64,000 nucleotides of DNA. Origin: Streptomyces scabiei 87.22. GTDB taxonomy: Bacteria > Actinomycetota > Actinomycetes > Streptomycetales > Streptomycetaceae. Position 1 is the stretch's first letter; each line of letters starts with the position of its first letter. The stretch is taken from NCBI RefSeq assembly GCF_000091305.1, contig NC_013929.1, positions 4,898,001-4,962,000 on the forward strand. Reading direction: 5' to 3'. Shown here piece after piece: positions 17,004-24,741 of the stretch. A program made the translations under genes and the position numbers. The notes beneath the pieces were generated by a model. That model worked only from the letters and a program-made list of their open reading frames with translations. It was not told where the DNA came from and searched no databases.

Positions 17004-17040
17004 CCGCCACCCCCGCACGACAACCTCTGGAGAACACACC

Positions 17041-17436
17041 ATGACCAGCACGAACATCGACATCGCCCGCACCTACTTCCAGGCCGTGCAGACCGGCGAC
17101 ATGGCCGCCCTCGGCGAACTCCTCGACGAGGCGATCGTCTGGCACCAGCCCGGCGCCAACCAGTTCTCCGGCGAGCACAAGGGGCAGGGGGCCGTCTTCC
17201 AGATGCTCGGCGGCATGATGGAGGCCAGCCAGGGCACCTTCGCCATCGACAAGATCCACTCCCTGTCGGGCAACGGTGACCTGGTAGCCGCCACCATCCA
17301 CTTCACGGGCCGCCGCGGCGACACGTCCATGGCCATGGACGGCGTGGATCTCCTGCGCATCCAGAACGGCAAGATCACCGAGATGTGGCTCTTCTCCGGC
17401 GACCAGAACGCCGAGGACGCCTTCTGGGGACGCTGA
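17041..17436 (+). CDS. SnoaL-like / NTF2-fold protein
   Basis: 131 aa; ATG at 17041 with CTGGAG 8 bp upstream. The pattern IARTYFQAVQTGDMAALGELL, WHQPGANQFSG and the closing QNGKITEMWLFSGDQ is that of the NTF2-like/SnoaL-2 cone fold. These include small isomerases, hydrolases and stress-linked proteins of unknown activity. It is the third gene of the VOC-MBL-NTF2-oxidoreductase set. Confidence 0.8.
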   Translation: MTSTNIDIARTYFQAVQTGDMAALGELLDEAIVWHQPGANQFSGEHKGQGAVFQMLGGMMEASQGTFAIDKIHSLSGNGDLVAATIHFTGRRGDTSMAMDGVDLLRIQNGKITEMWLFSGDQNAEDAFWGR

Positions 17437-17514
17437 CCTCACTCCGCCCGTGCCCTGCGGCCGGGCCGGCCGCAGGGCACGACGAACGGCCCCCACCAGA
17501 GCGAGAGGCATCGC

Positions 17515-17940
17515 ATGCGCAGGATGACCGACGAGCAGTGGCGGGCATTCGTCACCCACGGCACCCGCACCGGCAGGCTGTCGACCGTCCGGGCCGACGG
17601 CAGCCCGCACGTCACACCGGTCTGGTTCCTTCTCGACGGCGACGACATCGTGCTCACGACCGAGAAGGACGGCGTCAAGGGCCGCAACCTCGCCCGCGAC
17701 GGGCGCTTCGCCCTCTGCGTCGACGACGACCAACCCCCCTACGCGTTCGTCATCCTCCAAGGACACGCCGAGACCTCCACGCTCCCCGACGAGATGCTGC
17801 ACTGGGGCGGCCTCCTCGGCGCCCGCTACATGGGCAAAGACCGCACCCAGGAGTACGCCGCCCGCAACGGCGGACCTGGCAATCTCCTCGTCCGCGCCCA
17901 CATCGACAAAGTCATCGCCTTCAACGGCATCGCCGACTGA
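17515..17940 (+). CDS. PPOX-class F420/FMN-dependent oxidoreductase
   Basis: 141 aa from an ATG at 17515 with GAGAGG upstream. A split-barrel flavin-binding fold is shown by GRLSTVRADGSPHVTPVWFLLDGD, LTTEKDGVKGRNLARDGRFALCVDD and a closing KVIAFNG. The family (pyridoxamine-oxidase-like, actinobacterial) often uses F420 for reducing quinones, aflatoxins or biliverdin. It is last in its cluster, ended by the long hairpin at 17941-18006. Confidence 0.85.
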   Translation: MRRMTDEQWRAFVTHGTRTGRLSTVRADGSPHVTPVWFLLDGDDIVLTTEKDGVKGRNLARDGRFALCVDDDQPPYAFVILQGHAETSTLPDEMLHWGGLLGARYMGKDRTQEYAARNGGPGNLLVRAHIDKVIAFNGIAD

Positions 17941-18006
17941 ACGCCACTGGGCGGCCTGCGGAACAGGTGAGCATGGTCATCCGTCCCGCAGGCCGCCCAG
18001 TGGCGT
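17941..18006. terminator. Very long bidirectional terminator hairpin
   Basis: A perfect 21-bp stem (17941-17961 with 17986-18006) and 24-nt loop begins on the base after the oxidoreductase stop codon. It ends 17 bp before the stop of the convergent MarR gene. Its position between convergent genes suits a shared terminator. Confidence 0.85.
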
Positions 18007-18023
18007 GCCCGAGACGCTCCGGC

Positions 18024-18539
18024 TCACGAGGCCGACCGGCCGGGCTGCTTCGGGGCCCTCATCGCCGGAACCGGCGTCTGACCCGCGGCCTTGCGTTCCG
18101 CGTCCAGAGCACGTCCGGCCGCCCGCAGAGTGCTGAGGACCGCGGTCACCTCGCGTACCGACTCCTCGGGAATCACCGACCCGATCCGCAGTTCCAGCTC
18201 CTCCTCGAAGACCTTCAGCGCCCCGTCCACCAGCTTCCGCCCCTCAGCGGTGAGCTCGACGATCGAGGAACGGCGGTCGTTCGGATTGGCCTTCCGGCCA
18301 CACAGCCCCGCCGCCTCCAGACGGTCGACGACCTTGCTCGTGCCGCCCACCGTGATCGAGAACTCCTCCGCGATGTCCTGGATCCGCCGCCCAGGCCGCC
18401 TCGACAACAGGTGCAGCACCTCGAACGAGGTCAGCGCCAGGTCGTACTCCGCCCGCAACCGCTCCTCGATGCCGCCCCACAACTCGATCTCCAGCGAGAC
18501 CAGCTCCCGGTACAGCAGCTTCAGGTCAGCGTCAGCCAT
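18024..18539 (-). CDS. MarR-family transcriptional regulator
   Basis: 171 aa from an ATG at 18539 with GGAAG 7 bp upstream; a GTG one codon earlier is possible. The winged helix lies in LTSFEVLHLLSRRPGRRIQDIAEEFSITVGGTSKVVDRLEAAGL with the wing NDRRSSIVELTAEGR. The long N- and C-terminal helices form the dimer interface. The C-terminal about 20 residues are basic and Pro-rich. A palindrome at 18571-18582 lies 32 bp upstream, so it is probably autoregulated. The convergent VOC/F420 cluster may be a target. Confidence 0.88.
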   Translation of the reverse strand: MADADLKLLYRELVSLEIELWGGIEERLRAEYDLALTSFEVLHLLSRRPGRRIQDIAEEFSITVGGTSKVVDRLEAAGLCGRKANPNDRRSSIVELTAEGRKLVDGALKVFEEELELRIGSVIPEESVREVTAVLSTLRAAGRALDAERKAAGQTPVPAMRAPKQPGRSAS

Positions 18540-18557
18540 CACTCATCTTCCAACGAA

Positions 18558-18839
18558 TTATCTTCCATAGACAATTAATTGTAGGTCACCGGTGGTGTAC
18601 GGCGAGGTGGGGTCGTCCAGCACCGTGCGGGCGAGGCCGAGTACGTCGGTGCCGGTGGCGAGCTGGGTGGCCTCCACGTCGTCGGCGAGGCGGGAGAGAT
18701 AGCCGCCGTGGTGGTCCGTCACCAGGTAGGAGGGTTTGCCCTCCGGGGACGGCCAGGGCAGAAGCCGGGGCGCGGACGCACGGCCGGTTACGGGCCCGCG
18801 GCCGGGTGCGGGTACGGGTGTGCCGTTGAGGTGTTCCAT
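18558..18839 (-). CDS. Conserved-looking small protein, unknown function
   Basis: 93 aa from an ATG at 18839 that shares one base with the stop codon of the gene before it (TGATG), so the two are translationally coupled. It is soluble and acidic, with PSYLVTDHHGGYLSRLADDVE and LARTVLDDPTSPYTTGDLQL, and a Pro-rich N-terminus. No domain is recognised. The pair lies divergent from a GntR regulator, an association I recall from other Streptomyces but cannot name. The 3' end overlaps the presumed MarR operator. Confidence 0.7.
   Translation of the reverse strand: MEHLNGTPVPAPGRGPVTGRASAPRLLPWPSPEGKPSYLVTDHHGGYLSRLADDVEATQLATGTDVLGLARTVLDDPTSPYTTGDLQLIVYGR
18571..18582. promoter_or_regulatory. Palindrome, probable MarR operator
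   Basis: ACAATTAATTGT is a perfect 12-bp AT-rich palindrome in GC-rich DNA, inside the 3' end of the coding region at 18558-18839 and upstream of the MarR start. This is a typical MarR-site layout. Confidence 0.65.
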
Positions 18840-19195
18840 CAGACCGCCACCTTCTGCACTCCGACCAAGTGCTGGTCGAGGTCCACCCCGAAGTCTGCAG
18901 CCAGGACGAGCGCGAGACGGCGGCGCTGCTGGAGAGCGGCCTCGTCTTCGTGGACGGCGAGGTAGGGGCGGACGAGGGGCGAGGCCGCGCCGTCGATGGG
19001 GGCGTGGAGGCCGTACGGGGAACGGTGACGCGGGAGACCGGAAGACGCGGGCGCCGAGGCGAAGGCGGAGGAGTGGCGTACGGCGGTCAAGTGCAGGCAG
19101 AGGTACGGGCGATGGCGGATGAGGCGCCGCTTTCCGGTGCCCGGGGAGAAAAGGATGCGCAGCCATTGCAGGGCGCGGGGGATAAGGTCGGTCAT
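18839..19195 (-). CDS. Small basic protein of unknown function, coupled to the next gene
   Basis: 118 aa from an ATG at 19195 with AAGGAG 9 bp upstream. The N-terminus is basic (LIPRALQWLRILFSPGTGKRR). The centre has a Ser/Ala/Pro-rich segment (HSSAFASAPASSGLPRHRSP), and the C-terminal part PLVRPYLAVHEDEAALQQRRR to GVDLDQHLVGV is predicted helical. No recognised domain. It precedes and overlaps the 93-aa gene and is divergent from the GntR gene at 19367. Confidence 0.7.
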   Translation of the reverse strand: MTDLIPRALQWLRILFSPGTGKRRLIRHRPYLCLHLTAVRHSSAFASAPASSGLPRHRSPYGLHAPIDGAASPLVRPYLAVHEDEAALQQRRRLALVLAADFGVDLDQHLVGVQKVAV

Positions 19196-19290
19196 GTCGA
19201 CGCTCCTTGTAAGCGTGGGCCGTGCCCCGGGAGGTCTCCACACCTCGCCGGGGTCTCTCGTGACCACTTTGCCTTAGGAAGCAATAGGTA

Positions 19291-19312
19291 GCAACCTGAA
19301 GCATGAGGTTGC
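19291..19312. promoter_or_regulatory. Inverted repeat, candidate GntR operator
   Basis: GCAACCT and AGGTTGC (7-bp arms, 8-bp spacer) lie in the AT-richer gap between the GntR gene and the divergent small-gene pair. Nearby partial copies (GTTGCCTCATG at 19320-19330) suggest more than one site. Confidence 0.55.
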
Positions 19313-19366
19313 ATGCGGACGTTGCCTCATGTGGTGCGCTGCTACCAGTCGCCTTAGCGTGCAGCC

Positions 19367-19660
19367 ATGGCTAACGAGCGCGAGTGGAGCCCCGACCCGA
19401 CGAGCCACGTCTACGTGTATCTCCAGGTGGTGCACCACATCGCCGAGCAAATCCGCACGGGCCGCCTGCCCGTGGGGGCACGCCTTGCCGCCGAGCGCGA
19501 TCTCGCCGATCAGTACGGCGTCGCCGTCAACACGATTCGGCGAGCCGTCCGCGAACTCCGCGATCAAGGACTTGTCATCACGGTCCCCATCAAGGGCACG
19601 TTCGTACAGGCCGAGCAGTCGGCCGACGACTCCGCCGAAGAAGGCGAACCGAACGCCTGA
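19367..19660 (+). CDS. Short GntR-family regulator (DNA-binding domain only)
   Basis: 97 aa. It is almost entirely a GntR winged helix: VYVYLQVVHHIAEQIRTGRLPVGARLAAERDLADQYGVAVNTIRRAVRELRDQGLV, then VPIKGTFV. A short acidic tail replaces the usual ligand-binding domain, so it is either a small YtrA-like or stand-alone regulator. A strong terminator follows. It is divergent from the coupled small-protein pair and is probably their regulator. Confidence 0.85.
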   Translation: MANEREWSPDPTSHVYVYLQVVHHIAEQIRTGRLPVGARLAAERDLADQYGVAVNTIRRAVRELRDQGLVITVPIKGTFVQAEQSADDSAEEGEPNA

Positions 19661-19686
19661 AAGGGCCGTGCGCAGGCATGTCGAAA

Positions 19687-19711
19687 GGGCGGACCCGGTG
19701 CGGGTCCGCCC
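19687..19711 (+). terminator. Terminator after the GntR gene
   Basis: Perfect 11-bp stem (GGGCGGACCCG and complement) with a 3-nt loop, 26 bp after the GntR stop codon. Confidence 0.75.
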
Positions 19712-19752
19712 CAGGTCGGTTACTCAGGGGCGAGTTGGGCAAGGCTCCCCCC

Positions 19753-20103
19753 GTGGAGCAATCCGAGATCATGCGGCGAGTCGTGGGCATCCTCACCGAG
19801 GCGATCGAGATGCGGCGGCAGGTCCGTGAGCATCCCGGGGACGAGGTGGCGCTGACGGGCGCCGTCTCCGCGTTGCTCACGGAGACCCTGCCCGTGATCA
19901 GGCTGCCCGCCGACGCGAGCGCCCAGGAGGCGACCGGCATCATCACCGACGCCCTGGGGCCCGCGATCGTGGGCCTCGTCAACTGTTTCTCCTACGCCTT
20001 CGTGCACCTCGCCGAGGTGCACGACGAGGGGCGGACCGACACCACCGCCGCGGACGTCCTGCAGGCCCTCTCCCTGCAGTTCGCCCAGCGCGACGGGACG
20101 TGA
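19753..20103 (+). CDS. Small helical protein of unknown function
   Basis: 116 aa from a GTG at 19753 (VEQSEIMRRVVGILTEAIEM); an ATG at 19771 is an alternative start. It is largely helical and acidic, with ALTGAVSALLTETLPVIRLP and GPAIVGLVNCFSYAFVHLAEVH. No domain recognised. It follows the GntR terminator, so it probably has its own promoter, although none is obvious. It is convergent with the AhpD-like gene, 19 bp away. Confidence 0.6.
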   Translation: MEQSEIMRRVVGILTEAIEMRRQVREHPGDEVALTGAVSALLTETLPVIRLPADASAQEATGIITDALGPAIVGLVNCFSYAFVHLAEVHDEGRTDTTAADVLQALSLQFAQRDGT

Positions 20104-20122
20104 CGCGGCCGCCCCCGCCGGG

Positions 20123-20596
20123 TCAGCCGAACATGCCGACCTGGTAGTCGCCCGCCGGCTGGCGCAGCATGACGTTCAGCCGGTTGAAGGTGTTGATGAG
20201 GGCGATGAGCGCCACCAGGGCGATGAGCTGGTCCTCCTCGAAGTGCTTGGCCGCGTTCTCCCAGACCTCGTCGGGGACGCCGCCGGCCGCGTCGGCGATG
20301 CGGGTGCCCTCCTCGGCCAGCTCCAGCGCGGCACGCTCGGCCTCGGTGAAGACCGTGGCCTCCCGCCAGGTGGCGACCAGGTGCAGCCGCTGGGCGGTCT
20401 CCCCGGCGTGCGCGGCCTCCTTGGTGTGCATGTCGAGGCAGTATCCGCAGCCGTTGATCTGGCTGGCGCGGATCCTCACCAGCTCCTGGGTGGTGACCGG
20501 CAGCCCCGTCTCGTCGACGGCCTTGCTCGCCGCGACGAGGTGCTTGACGAGCTTTCCTGCGACAGGGCTGGCGAGCAGGTTCAGACGTGCTTCCAT
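20123..20596 (-). CDS. AhpD / carboxymuconolactone-decarboxylase-family peroxidase
   Basis: 157 aa from an ATG at 20596 with GAGGAG 6 bp upstream. The AhpD-like active site is Cys50-Gly-Tyr-Cys53-Leu-Asp-Met-His57. Flanking helices include TTQELVRIRASQINGCGYC and ALELAEEGTRIAD. Members reduce alkyl hydroperoxides through the Cys pair. A role in peroxide defence is likely, but the electron donor is not encoded next to it. Confidence 0.9.
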   Translation of the reverse strand: MEARLNLLASPVAGKLVKHLVAASKAVDETGLPVTTQELVRIRASQINGCGYCLDMHTKEAAHAGETAQRLHLVATWREATVFTEAERAALELAEEGTRIADAAGGVPDEVWENAAKHFEEDQLIALVALIALINTFNRLNVMLRQPAGDYQVGMFG

Positions 20597-20712
20597 GGCG
20601 GGCTCCTCGTGCCGTCGTATGCGGTGACGACACGAGGACGGGCCGGACCGGGTCCGATGTGACATGACGGGATGTGACCCCCGTCACGCGCCTTCTCGCG
20701 GCTGCCCGGCGG

Positions 20713-21216
20713 TCAGTAGAGGGCGATCCTCGGGTGGACCGTGCCCACGGCCGCCGGGTCGGTGACGGTGACGCGGTAGAGCTCCGCGAGGGTCGCGCCG
20801 GCCCGCAGGGTGCGCCGCGCGGCGCTCAGGTCGGTGAAGAGGGTGCCGGTCTGGCTGCCGAGGGCCACGGTCTCCCAGCAGCCTCCGGCGGTGCGGTGCT
20901 CGACCTCGACGTCCGCCGGGTCGAGGAACGGGCCGGAGTCCGGGGACTCCAGCAGGAGTTGCGGGGCGACGGTCCGGGCCGCGCCCGAGTCGTTGCGGTA
21001 GGCCAGGGTGACCTCGTGACTCCGGCCGTCGGCGGTGAGCGGGACGGTGGCGAGGTCGGCGAAGCCGACGGGTATGGCGGACGCCTGCGGGGACGTGGCC
21101 ACGGTGGAGGCGGCCCGCGGCGCGGCCGCCGCGGCGGGGCCCGCGAGGGCGAGACCGGCGGTGGCCACGGCCACGGCGAGCAGGGCGATCCTGGGACGAC
21201 TGGTGCTGGATGACAC
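20713..21216 (-). CDS. Small secreted protein of unknown function
   Basis: 167 aa from a GTG at 21216 with AAGGA about 9 bp upstream. A Sec signal peptide (ALLAVAVATAGLALAGPAAAAA) ends near residue 32. The mature part is predicted all-beta, with VTLAYRNDSGAARTVAPQLLLES and paired strands resembling an immunoglobulin-like fold; that is inference. No lipobox, no recognised family. The 250-bp gap upstream, shared with the divergent peptidase gene, must hold both promoters. Confidence 0.75.
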   Translation of the reverse strand: MSSSTSRPRIALLAVAVATAGLALAGPAAAAAPRAASTVATSPQASAIPVGFADLATVPLTADGRSHEVTLAYRNDSGAARTVAPQLLLESPDSGPFLDPADVEVEHRTAGGCWETVALGSQTGTLFTDLSAARRTLRAGATLAELYRVTVTDPAAVGTVHPRIALY

Positions 21217-21466
21217 GTGCGTGGATCCTTCGTGCTGGTGGGGGGTGCCGGCAGGGCCCGTACGGGAAGCCGGCCGGGGTCGCGCCCAGGTTACGAAGGG
21301 ATGGCCGCGAACGGTAACTACCGTGGGGTAGTGGAGAGATTGAGTGGAAAGTCGGCCATGACGGCACCGCTCTGGCCTTTTTACCGTCTCTTCAGCTAGA
21401 CATTCTCCGAACTCACATTGACCAGTGGGTTCTCAGGGGTCTCTACCGCTCAGGGGGAACACGCCC

Positions 21467-23122
21467 ATGACCACGTTTCACCATGCACCCAGACGTTTCT
21501 CACGTCTCAGAATCGTCGGCGCCGCGCTGACCGCCCTCGTCCTCGCCGGCACGGGGACGGCGACCCAGGCGATGGCCGCGCAGGACACCGCGCAGAAGCC
21601 GCAGTCGGCCTACACCCCGCCGCCCGTCCCCACGCTGGCCTGGTCCGACTGCCAGGGCGGCTTCGAGTGCGCCAACGCGGACGTGCCGCTGGACTACCGG
21701 CAGCCGCAGGGCACCAAGATCACCCTCGCGGTGGTCCGCAAGAAGGCCGCCGACCAGACCAAGCGCAAGGGCACGCTGTTCATGCAGCCCGGCGGTCCTG
21801 GCAACTCCGGCGTGGACTACGTCCGCAACAACTACGCCGGCCTGCCGGCCAAGCTGCGCGAGTCGTTCGACGTCTTCGGCTACGACGTCCGCGGTGTCGG
21901 CCGCAGCTCGGCGCTCACCTGCTTCGACGACGCCCGCTACACCAAGGCCGTCACCGACGCCAAGGGCGTCCCCGGCCCGGACGCGTTCGGTCCCGCACTG
22001 ACCGAGGCCGCCGAGTTCGACGCGGCCTGCCAGACCAACTCGGGCTCGCTGCTGCCGTACGTCGGCACCGAGTACGTCGCCCGCGACATCGACCTGCTGC
22101 GCCAGGCGCTCGGCGAGGAGCAACTGACGTACTACGGCCGCTCGTTCGGCTCGTACATCGGCACCGTCTACGCCGCCATGTTCCCGAAGCGGGTGCGGGC
22201 GCTGACGCTCGACGGCGCGTACGACCCGTACAAGTACGCCTACCGGCCCTACGCCTACGACCGCGACCAGTACCTGGCGCTGGACGGCTCGATGAGCCGC
22301 TTCCTCGACTGGTGCGCCTCCGACCAGCCCGTCTGCGGCTTCGGCGACGGCGACCCGCGCGGCGCGTTCGAGCAGCTGAAGAAGGACCTCGACGCCAACC
22401 CGGTGACCACCGCGAGCGGCGGCAGGGCCAACGGCTACACCCTCGTCTACCGGCTGATGTTCAACATCAACGAGGGCAAGGTCATCTGGCCCTCGCTCGG
22501 CGCGGCGCTGAAGAAGGCGCAGGCGCGGGACAACACCTCGTTCCTGCTGCGTCCGCCGTCCCCGGCCAGCTTCGACTTCCTCGGCCCGAACGTGGTCGTC
22601 GAGTGCGTCGACAAGGACTACCCCAAGAGCCTGCACAAGCTGGAGTGGAACGTCGAGTCCAACGCGGCGGCGGCGCCGCTGCTGGGCCCGGCCATGGCGT
22701 TCGGTCCGCCGACCTACGACCACCAGCACGCCACCGCGTGCGTCCAGTGGCCCGCCGAGACGCCCAGCCGCTACGACGGCTCCTTCCGCGCCAAGGGCTC
22801 GGCACCGATCCTGGTCCTCGGCACCACCGGTGACCCCGACACCCCCTACGAGCACGCCGTCGCGCTGTCGCACCAGCTCGACAACGCCGCGCTCGTGACG
22901 TTCGAGGCCGAGGGCCACACGGCGTTCGGCCGCAGCGCCTGCGCGACCGACGCGGTGATCGACTACCTCGTCGACCTGAAGGTCCCGGCCCGCGGCACCA
23001 CCTGCGCGGACGAGACCCAGCCGCCGTCCTCCACCCCGAAGACGGCCCCGCCCGGCACGACGCTCGGCGAACTCCGCAACGGCGTCAACGAGCGCGTCGA
23101 CAGCCTCGGCAAGGTCGGCTGA
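21467..23122 (+). CDS. Secreted TAP/SlpD-type alpha/beta-hydrolase (tripeptidyl aminopeptidase family)
   Basis: 551 aa from an ATG at 21467 with GGGGGA upstream; 14 extra codons to 21425 lack a ribosome site. The signal peptide ends near residue 37 (AMAAQDTAQ). The S33-type triad is Ser226 in YYGRSFGSY, an Asp in TTGDPDTP (456 or 458) and His484 in EAEGHTAFG. The oxyanion motif MQPGGPGNSG is near residue 105. The C-terminal TAP-like domain has the Cys-rich ending of mycelium-associated Streptomyces peptidases. It probably trims N-terminal tripeptides from extracellular peptides. Confidence 0.88.
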   Translation: MTTFHHAPRRFSRLRIVGAALTALVLAGTGTATQAMAAQDTAQKPQSAYTPPPVPTLAWSDCQGGFECANADVPLDYRQPQGTKITLAVVRKKAADQTKRKGTLFMQPGGPGNSGVDYVRNNYAGLPAKLRESFDVFGYDVRGVGRSSALTCFDDARYTKAVTDAKGVPGPDAFGPALTEAAEFDAACQTNSGSLLPYVGTEYVARDIDLLRQALGEEQLTYYGRSFGSYIGTVYAAMFPKRVRALTLDGAYDPYKYAYRPYAYDRDQYLALDGSMSRFLDWCASDQPVCGFGDGDPRGAFEQLKKDLDANPVTTASGGRANGYTLVYRLMFNINEGKVIWPSLGAALKKAQARDNTSFLLRPPSPASFDFLGPNVVVECVDKDYPKSLHKLEWNVESNAAAAPLLGPAMAFGPPTYDHQHATACVQWPAETPSRYDGSFRAKGSAPILVLGTTGDPDTPYEHAVALSHQLDNAALVTFEAEGHTAFGRSACATDAVIDYLVDLKVPARGTTCADETQPPSSTPKTAPPGTTLGELRNGVNERVDSLGKVG

Positions 23123-23261
23123 CCGGCCGGCCCGTTCGACGACCCGGCCGGCCGGTGATCCGACCGGCCGGCCCCGGCCCCGGGGCGCCCGTCCCTCCAC
23201 GGCGCGCGCCCCGGGGTCTCGCACGTCCGCGGCACATCCAGATCTGGGGGGAGCCGGCCCG

Positions 23262-24299
23262 ATGGCGCTGCGCATCCATTTCACGTACGACGACCTGGCC
23301 CGGGTGGTCCTCGCGGAGGAGCCCGACCCGCTGTGGGAGGGGCTGCTCAGCCTGCATCTGCTGCAGAACCGGGACGGCCCCCTGGTGTTCGGCCGCTGGC
23401 GCCGGGCCTCCCGCGGCCCCTTCGACCCCGAGCTGTCCCGGCTGCGCCGGCTCGCCCCGCCACGCGGCTACTCGGCGGACTTCCTGACCCCGTCCGGCGC
23501 CGTCGGCGGCTTCGAGGCGGGCCTGGACGCACTGCTCGCCACGCCCCGGGCCCGGCTGCGGACCGACCTCACGGAGCTGTCCCTCCCCCGGTCGCTGCCG
23601 GGCTGGTCGCGGCCGCTCGCCGACGGCGACACCCAGGCACTGCGCGGGCTCGGCGGCCTGGTCCGCCGTCATCACGAACGGTTCGTCGCCCCGTACTGGA
23701 CCCAGGTCCGCGCCCGCTTCGACGAGGCCCGTTCCGCCGCGGCCAGGGCACTGCTGCGGTCCGGTTTCTCGGGGCTGGCGCAGGGGCTGCACCCCAGCGT
23801 GCGCTGGTCGGCGCCGGTCCTGCACATCGCCGGCTCCCATCTGCGCGGCGACCTCCACCTCGACGGGCGGGGCCTGCGGATCATCCCGTCCTTCTTCTGC
23901 TGGCCCGGCCCGATCGTGCTGAAGGACGGCTCCCTGCCCCCGGTGCTCGTCCACCCCGTGGCCCACGACCCCCGCTGGCTGGCGCCCCCGCCGCCCGCCG
24001 CCGCCGGCACGCACCAGGCCCTCGCCGCGCTGCTCGGCCGGGCCCGGGCCGCCGTCCTGGAGGAGGTGGCCGACGGCCGCACCACGAGCGAGGTGGCGGC
24101 CCGCGTCGGGCTCAGCCCGGCGACCGTCAGCCACCATGTGGCCGTGCTCCGGGAGTCCGGGCTCCTCACCAGCCGGCGGCTCGGCGGTATCGTCCTGCAC
24201 ACCCTCACCGCCCTGGGCTCCGACCTCCTCGAAGGCGGCCCGGCCTGCGGCATTCGACCAGGTTCGAAAGCCGTGGTGCGGGCCGGGAGCCGACCCTGA
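23262..24299 (+). CDS. ArsR-type regulator with large N-terminal domain
   Basis: 345 aa from an ATG at 23262 with GGGGGAG upstream. Residues 1-240 form a domain seen in Streptomyces regulators (RIHFTYDDLARV, HIAGSHLRGDLHLDGRGL), followed by a winged helix at about 255-320 (TTSEVAARVGLSPATVSHHVAVLRESGLL). The N-terminal part is much larger than in ordinary ArsR proteins and has no metal-binding cysteines, so a metal sensor is unlikely. The target is unknown; the adjacent secreted peptide gene is 58 bp downstream in the same direction. Confidence 0.8.
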   Translation: MALRIHFTYDDLARVVLAEEPDPLWEGLLSLHLLQNRDGPLVFGRWRRASRGPFDPELSRLRRLAPPRGYSADFLTPSGAVGGFEAGLDALLATPRARLRTDLTELSLPRSLPGWSRPLADGDTQALRGLGGLVRRHHERFVAPYWTQVRARFDEARSAAARALLRSGFSGLAQGLHPSVRWSAPVLHIAGSHLRGDLHLDGRGLRIIPSFFCWPGPIVLKDGSLPPVLVHPVAHDPRWLAPPPPAAAGTHQALAALLGRARAAVLEEVADGRTTSEVAARVGLSPATVSHHVAVLRESGLLTSRRLGGIVLHTLTALGSDLLEGGPACGIRPGSKAVVRAGSRP

Positions 24300-24357
24300 C
24301 CATGGGGAGACGGGACCGTCGGGTCCTCCGTGACCGCTGAACCAGGGACAGGACATC

Positions 24358-24726
24358 ATGCGCATCGCGAATCGACTCGGCGTCGTGCTGGCCGGCACGG
24401 TGCTCGCCACCGGCGCCGCCCTCCTCACCGCGCCCACCGCGTCCGCCGCGAACCCCTGCTGGCAGAGCGGCGGCAACTGGTGGTGCAACAACGTGTCCGG
24501 GGCGCCCGTCTACCGGGACCCGTACACGTTCCAGGTGGTGGGGTACATGCACAGCAACCCCAGCTGGTTCAAGTGCCGTTACGACGCCGGAGCCCACGTG
24601 GGAGGGCCGCACCCCACCCGCTGGGTGTGGACCGAGGCCGACAACGGCGCCTGGGGCTGGATGAAGGACACGGACATCTACAGCGAGACCGACTCGCTGC
24701 CGGTGGCCTCCCCCTCCTGCCCCTGA
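24358..24726 (+). CDS. Small secreted Cys/Trp-rich protein, SH3-like
   Basis: 122 aa. A Sec signal peptide ends near residue 31 (TASAAN). The mature protein has four Cys and many Trp (CWQSGGNWWCNN, WFKCRYD, RWVWTEADNGAWGWM), ending in the pattern of a bacterial SH3-like wall-binding domain (ADNGAWGWMKDTDIY). Disulphide-stabilised and extracellular. The function is unknown; a cell-wall or inhibitor role is a guess. Confidence 0.75.
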   Translation: MRIANRLGVVLAGTVLATGAALLTAPTASAANPCWQSGGNWWCNNVSGAPVYRDPYTFQVVGYMHSNPSWFKCRYDAGAHVGGPHPTRWVWTEADNGAWGWMKDTDIYSETDSLPVASPSCP

Positions 24727-24741
24727 GGTCACGCCCGGCGG

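Noticed and set aside
23262-24299. Metal-sensing ArsR repressor
   Set aside because: No Cys or His metal-site pattern is present in the winged helix, and a 240-aa N-terminal domain is atypical.
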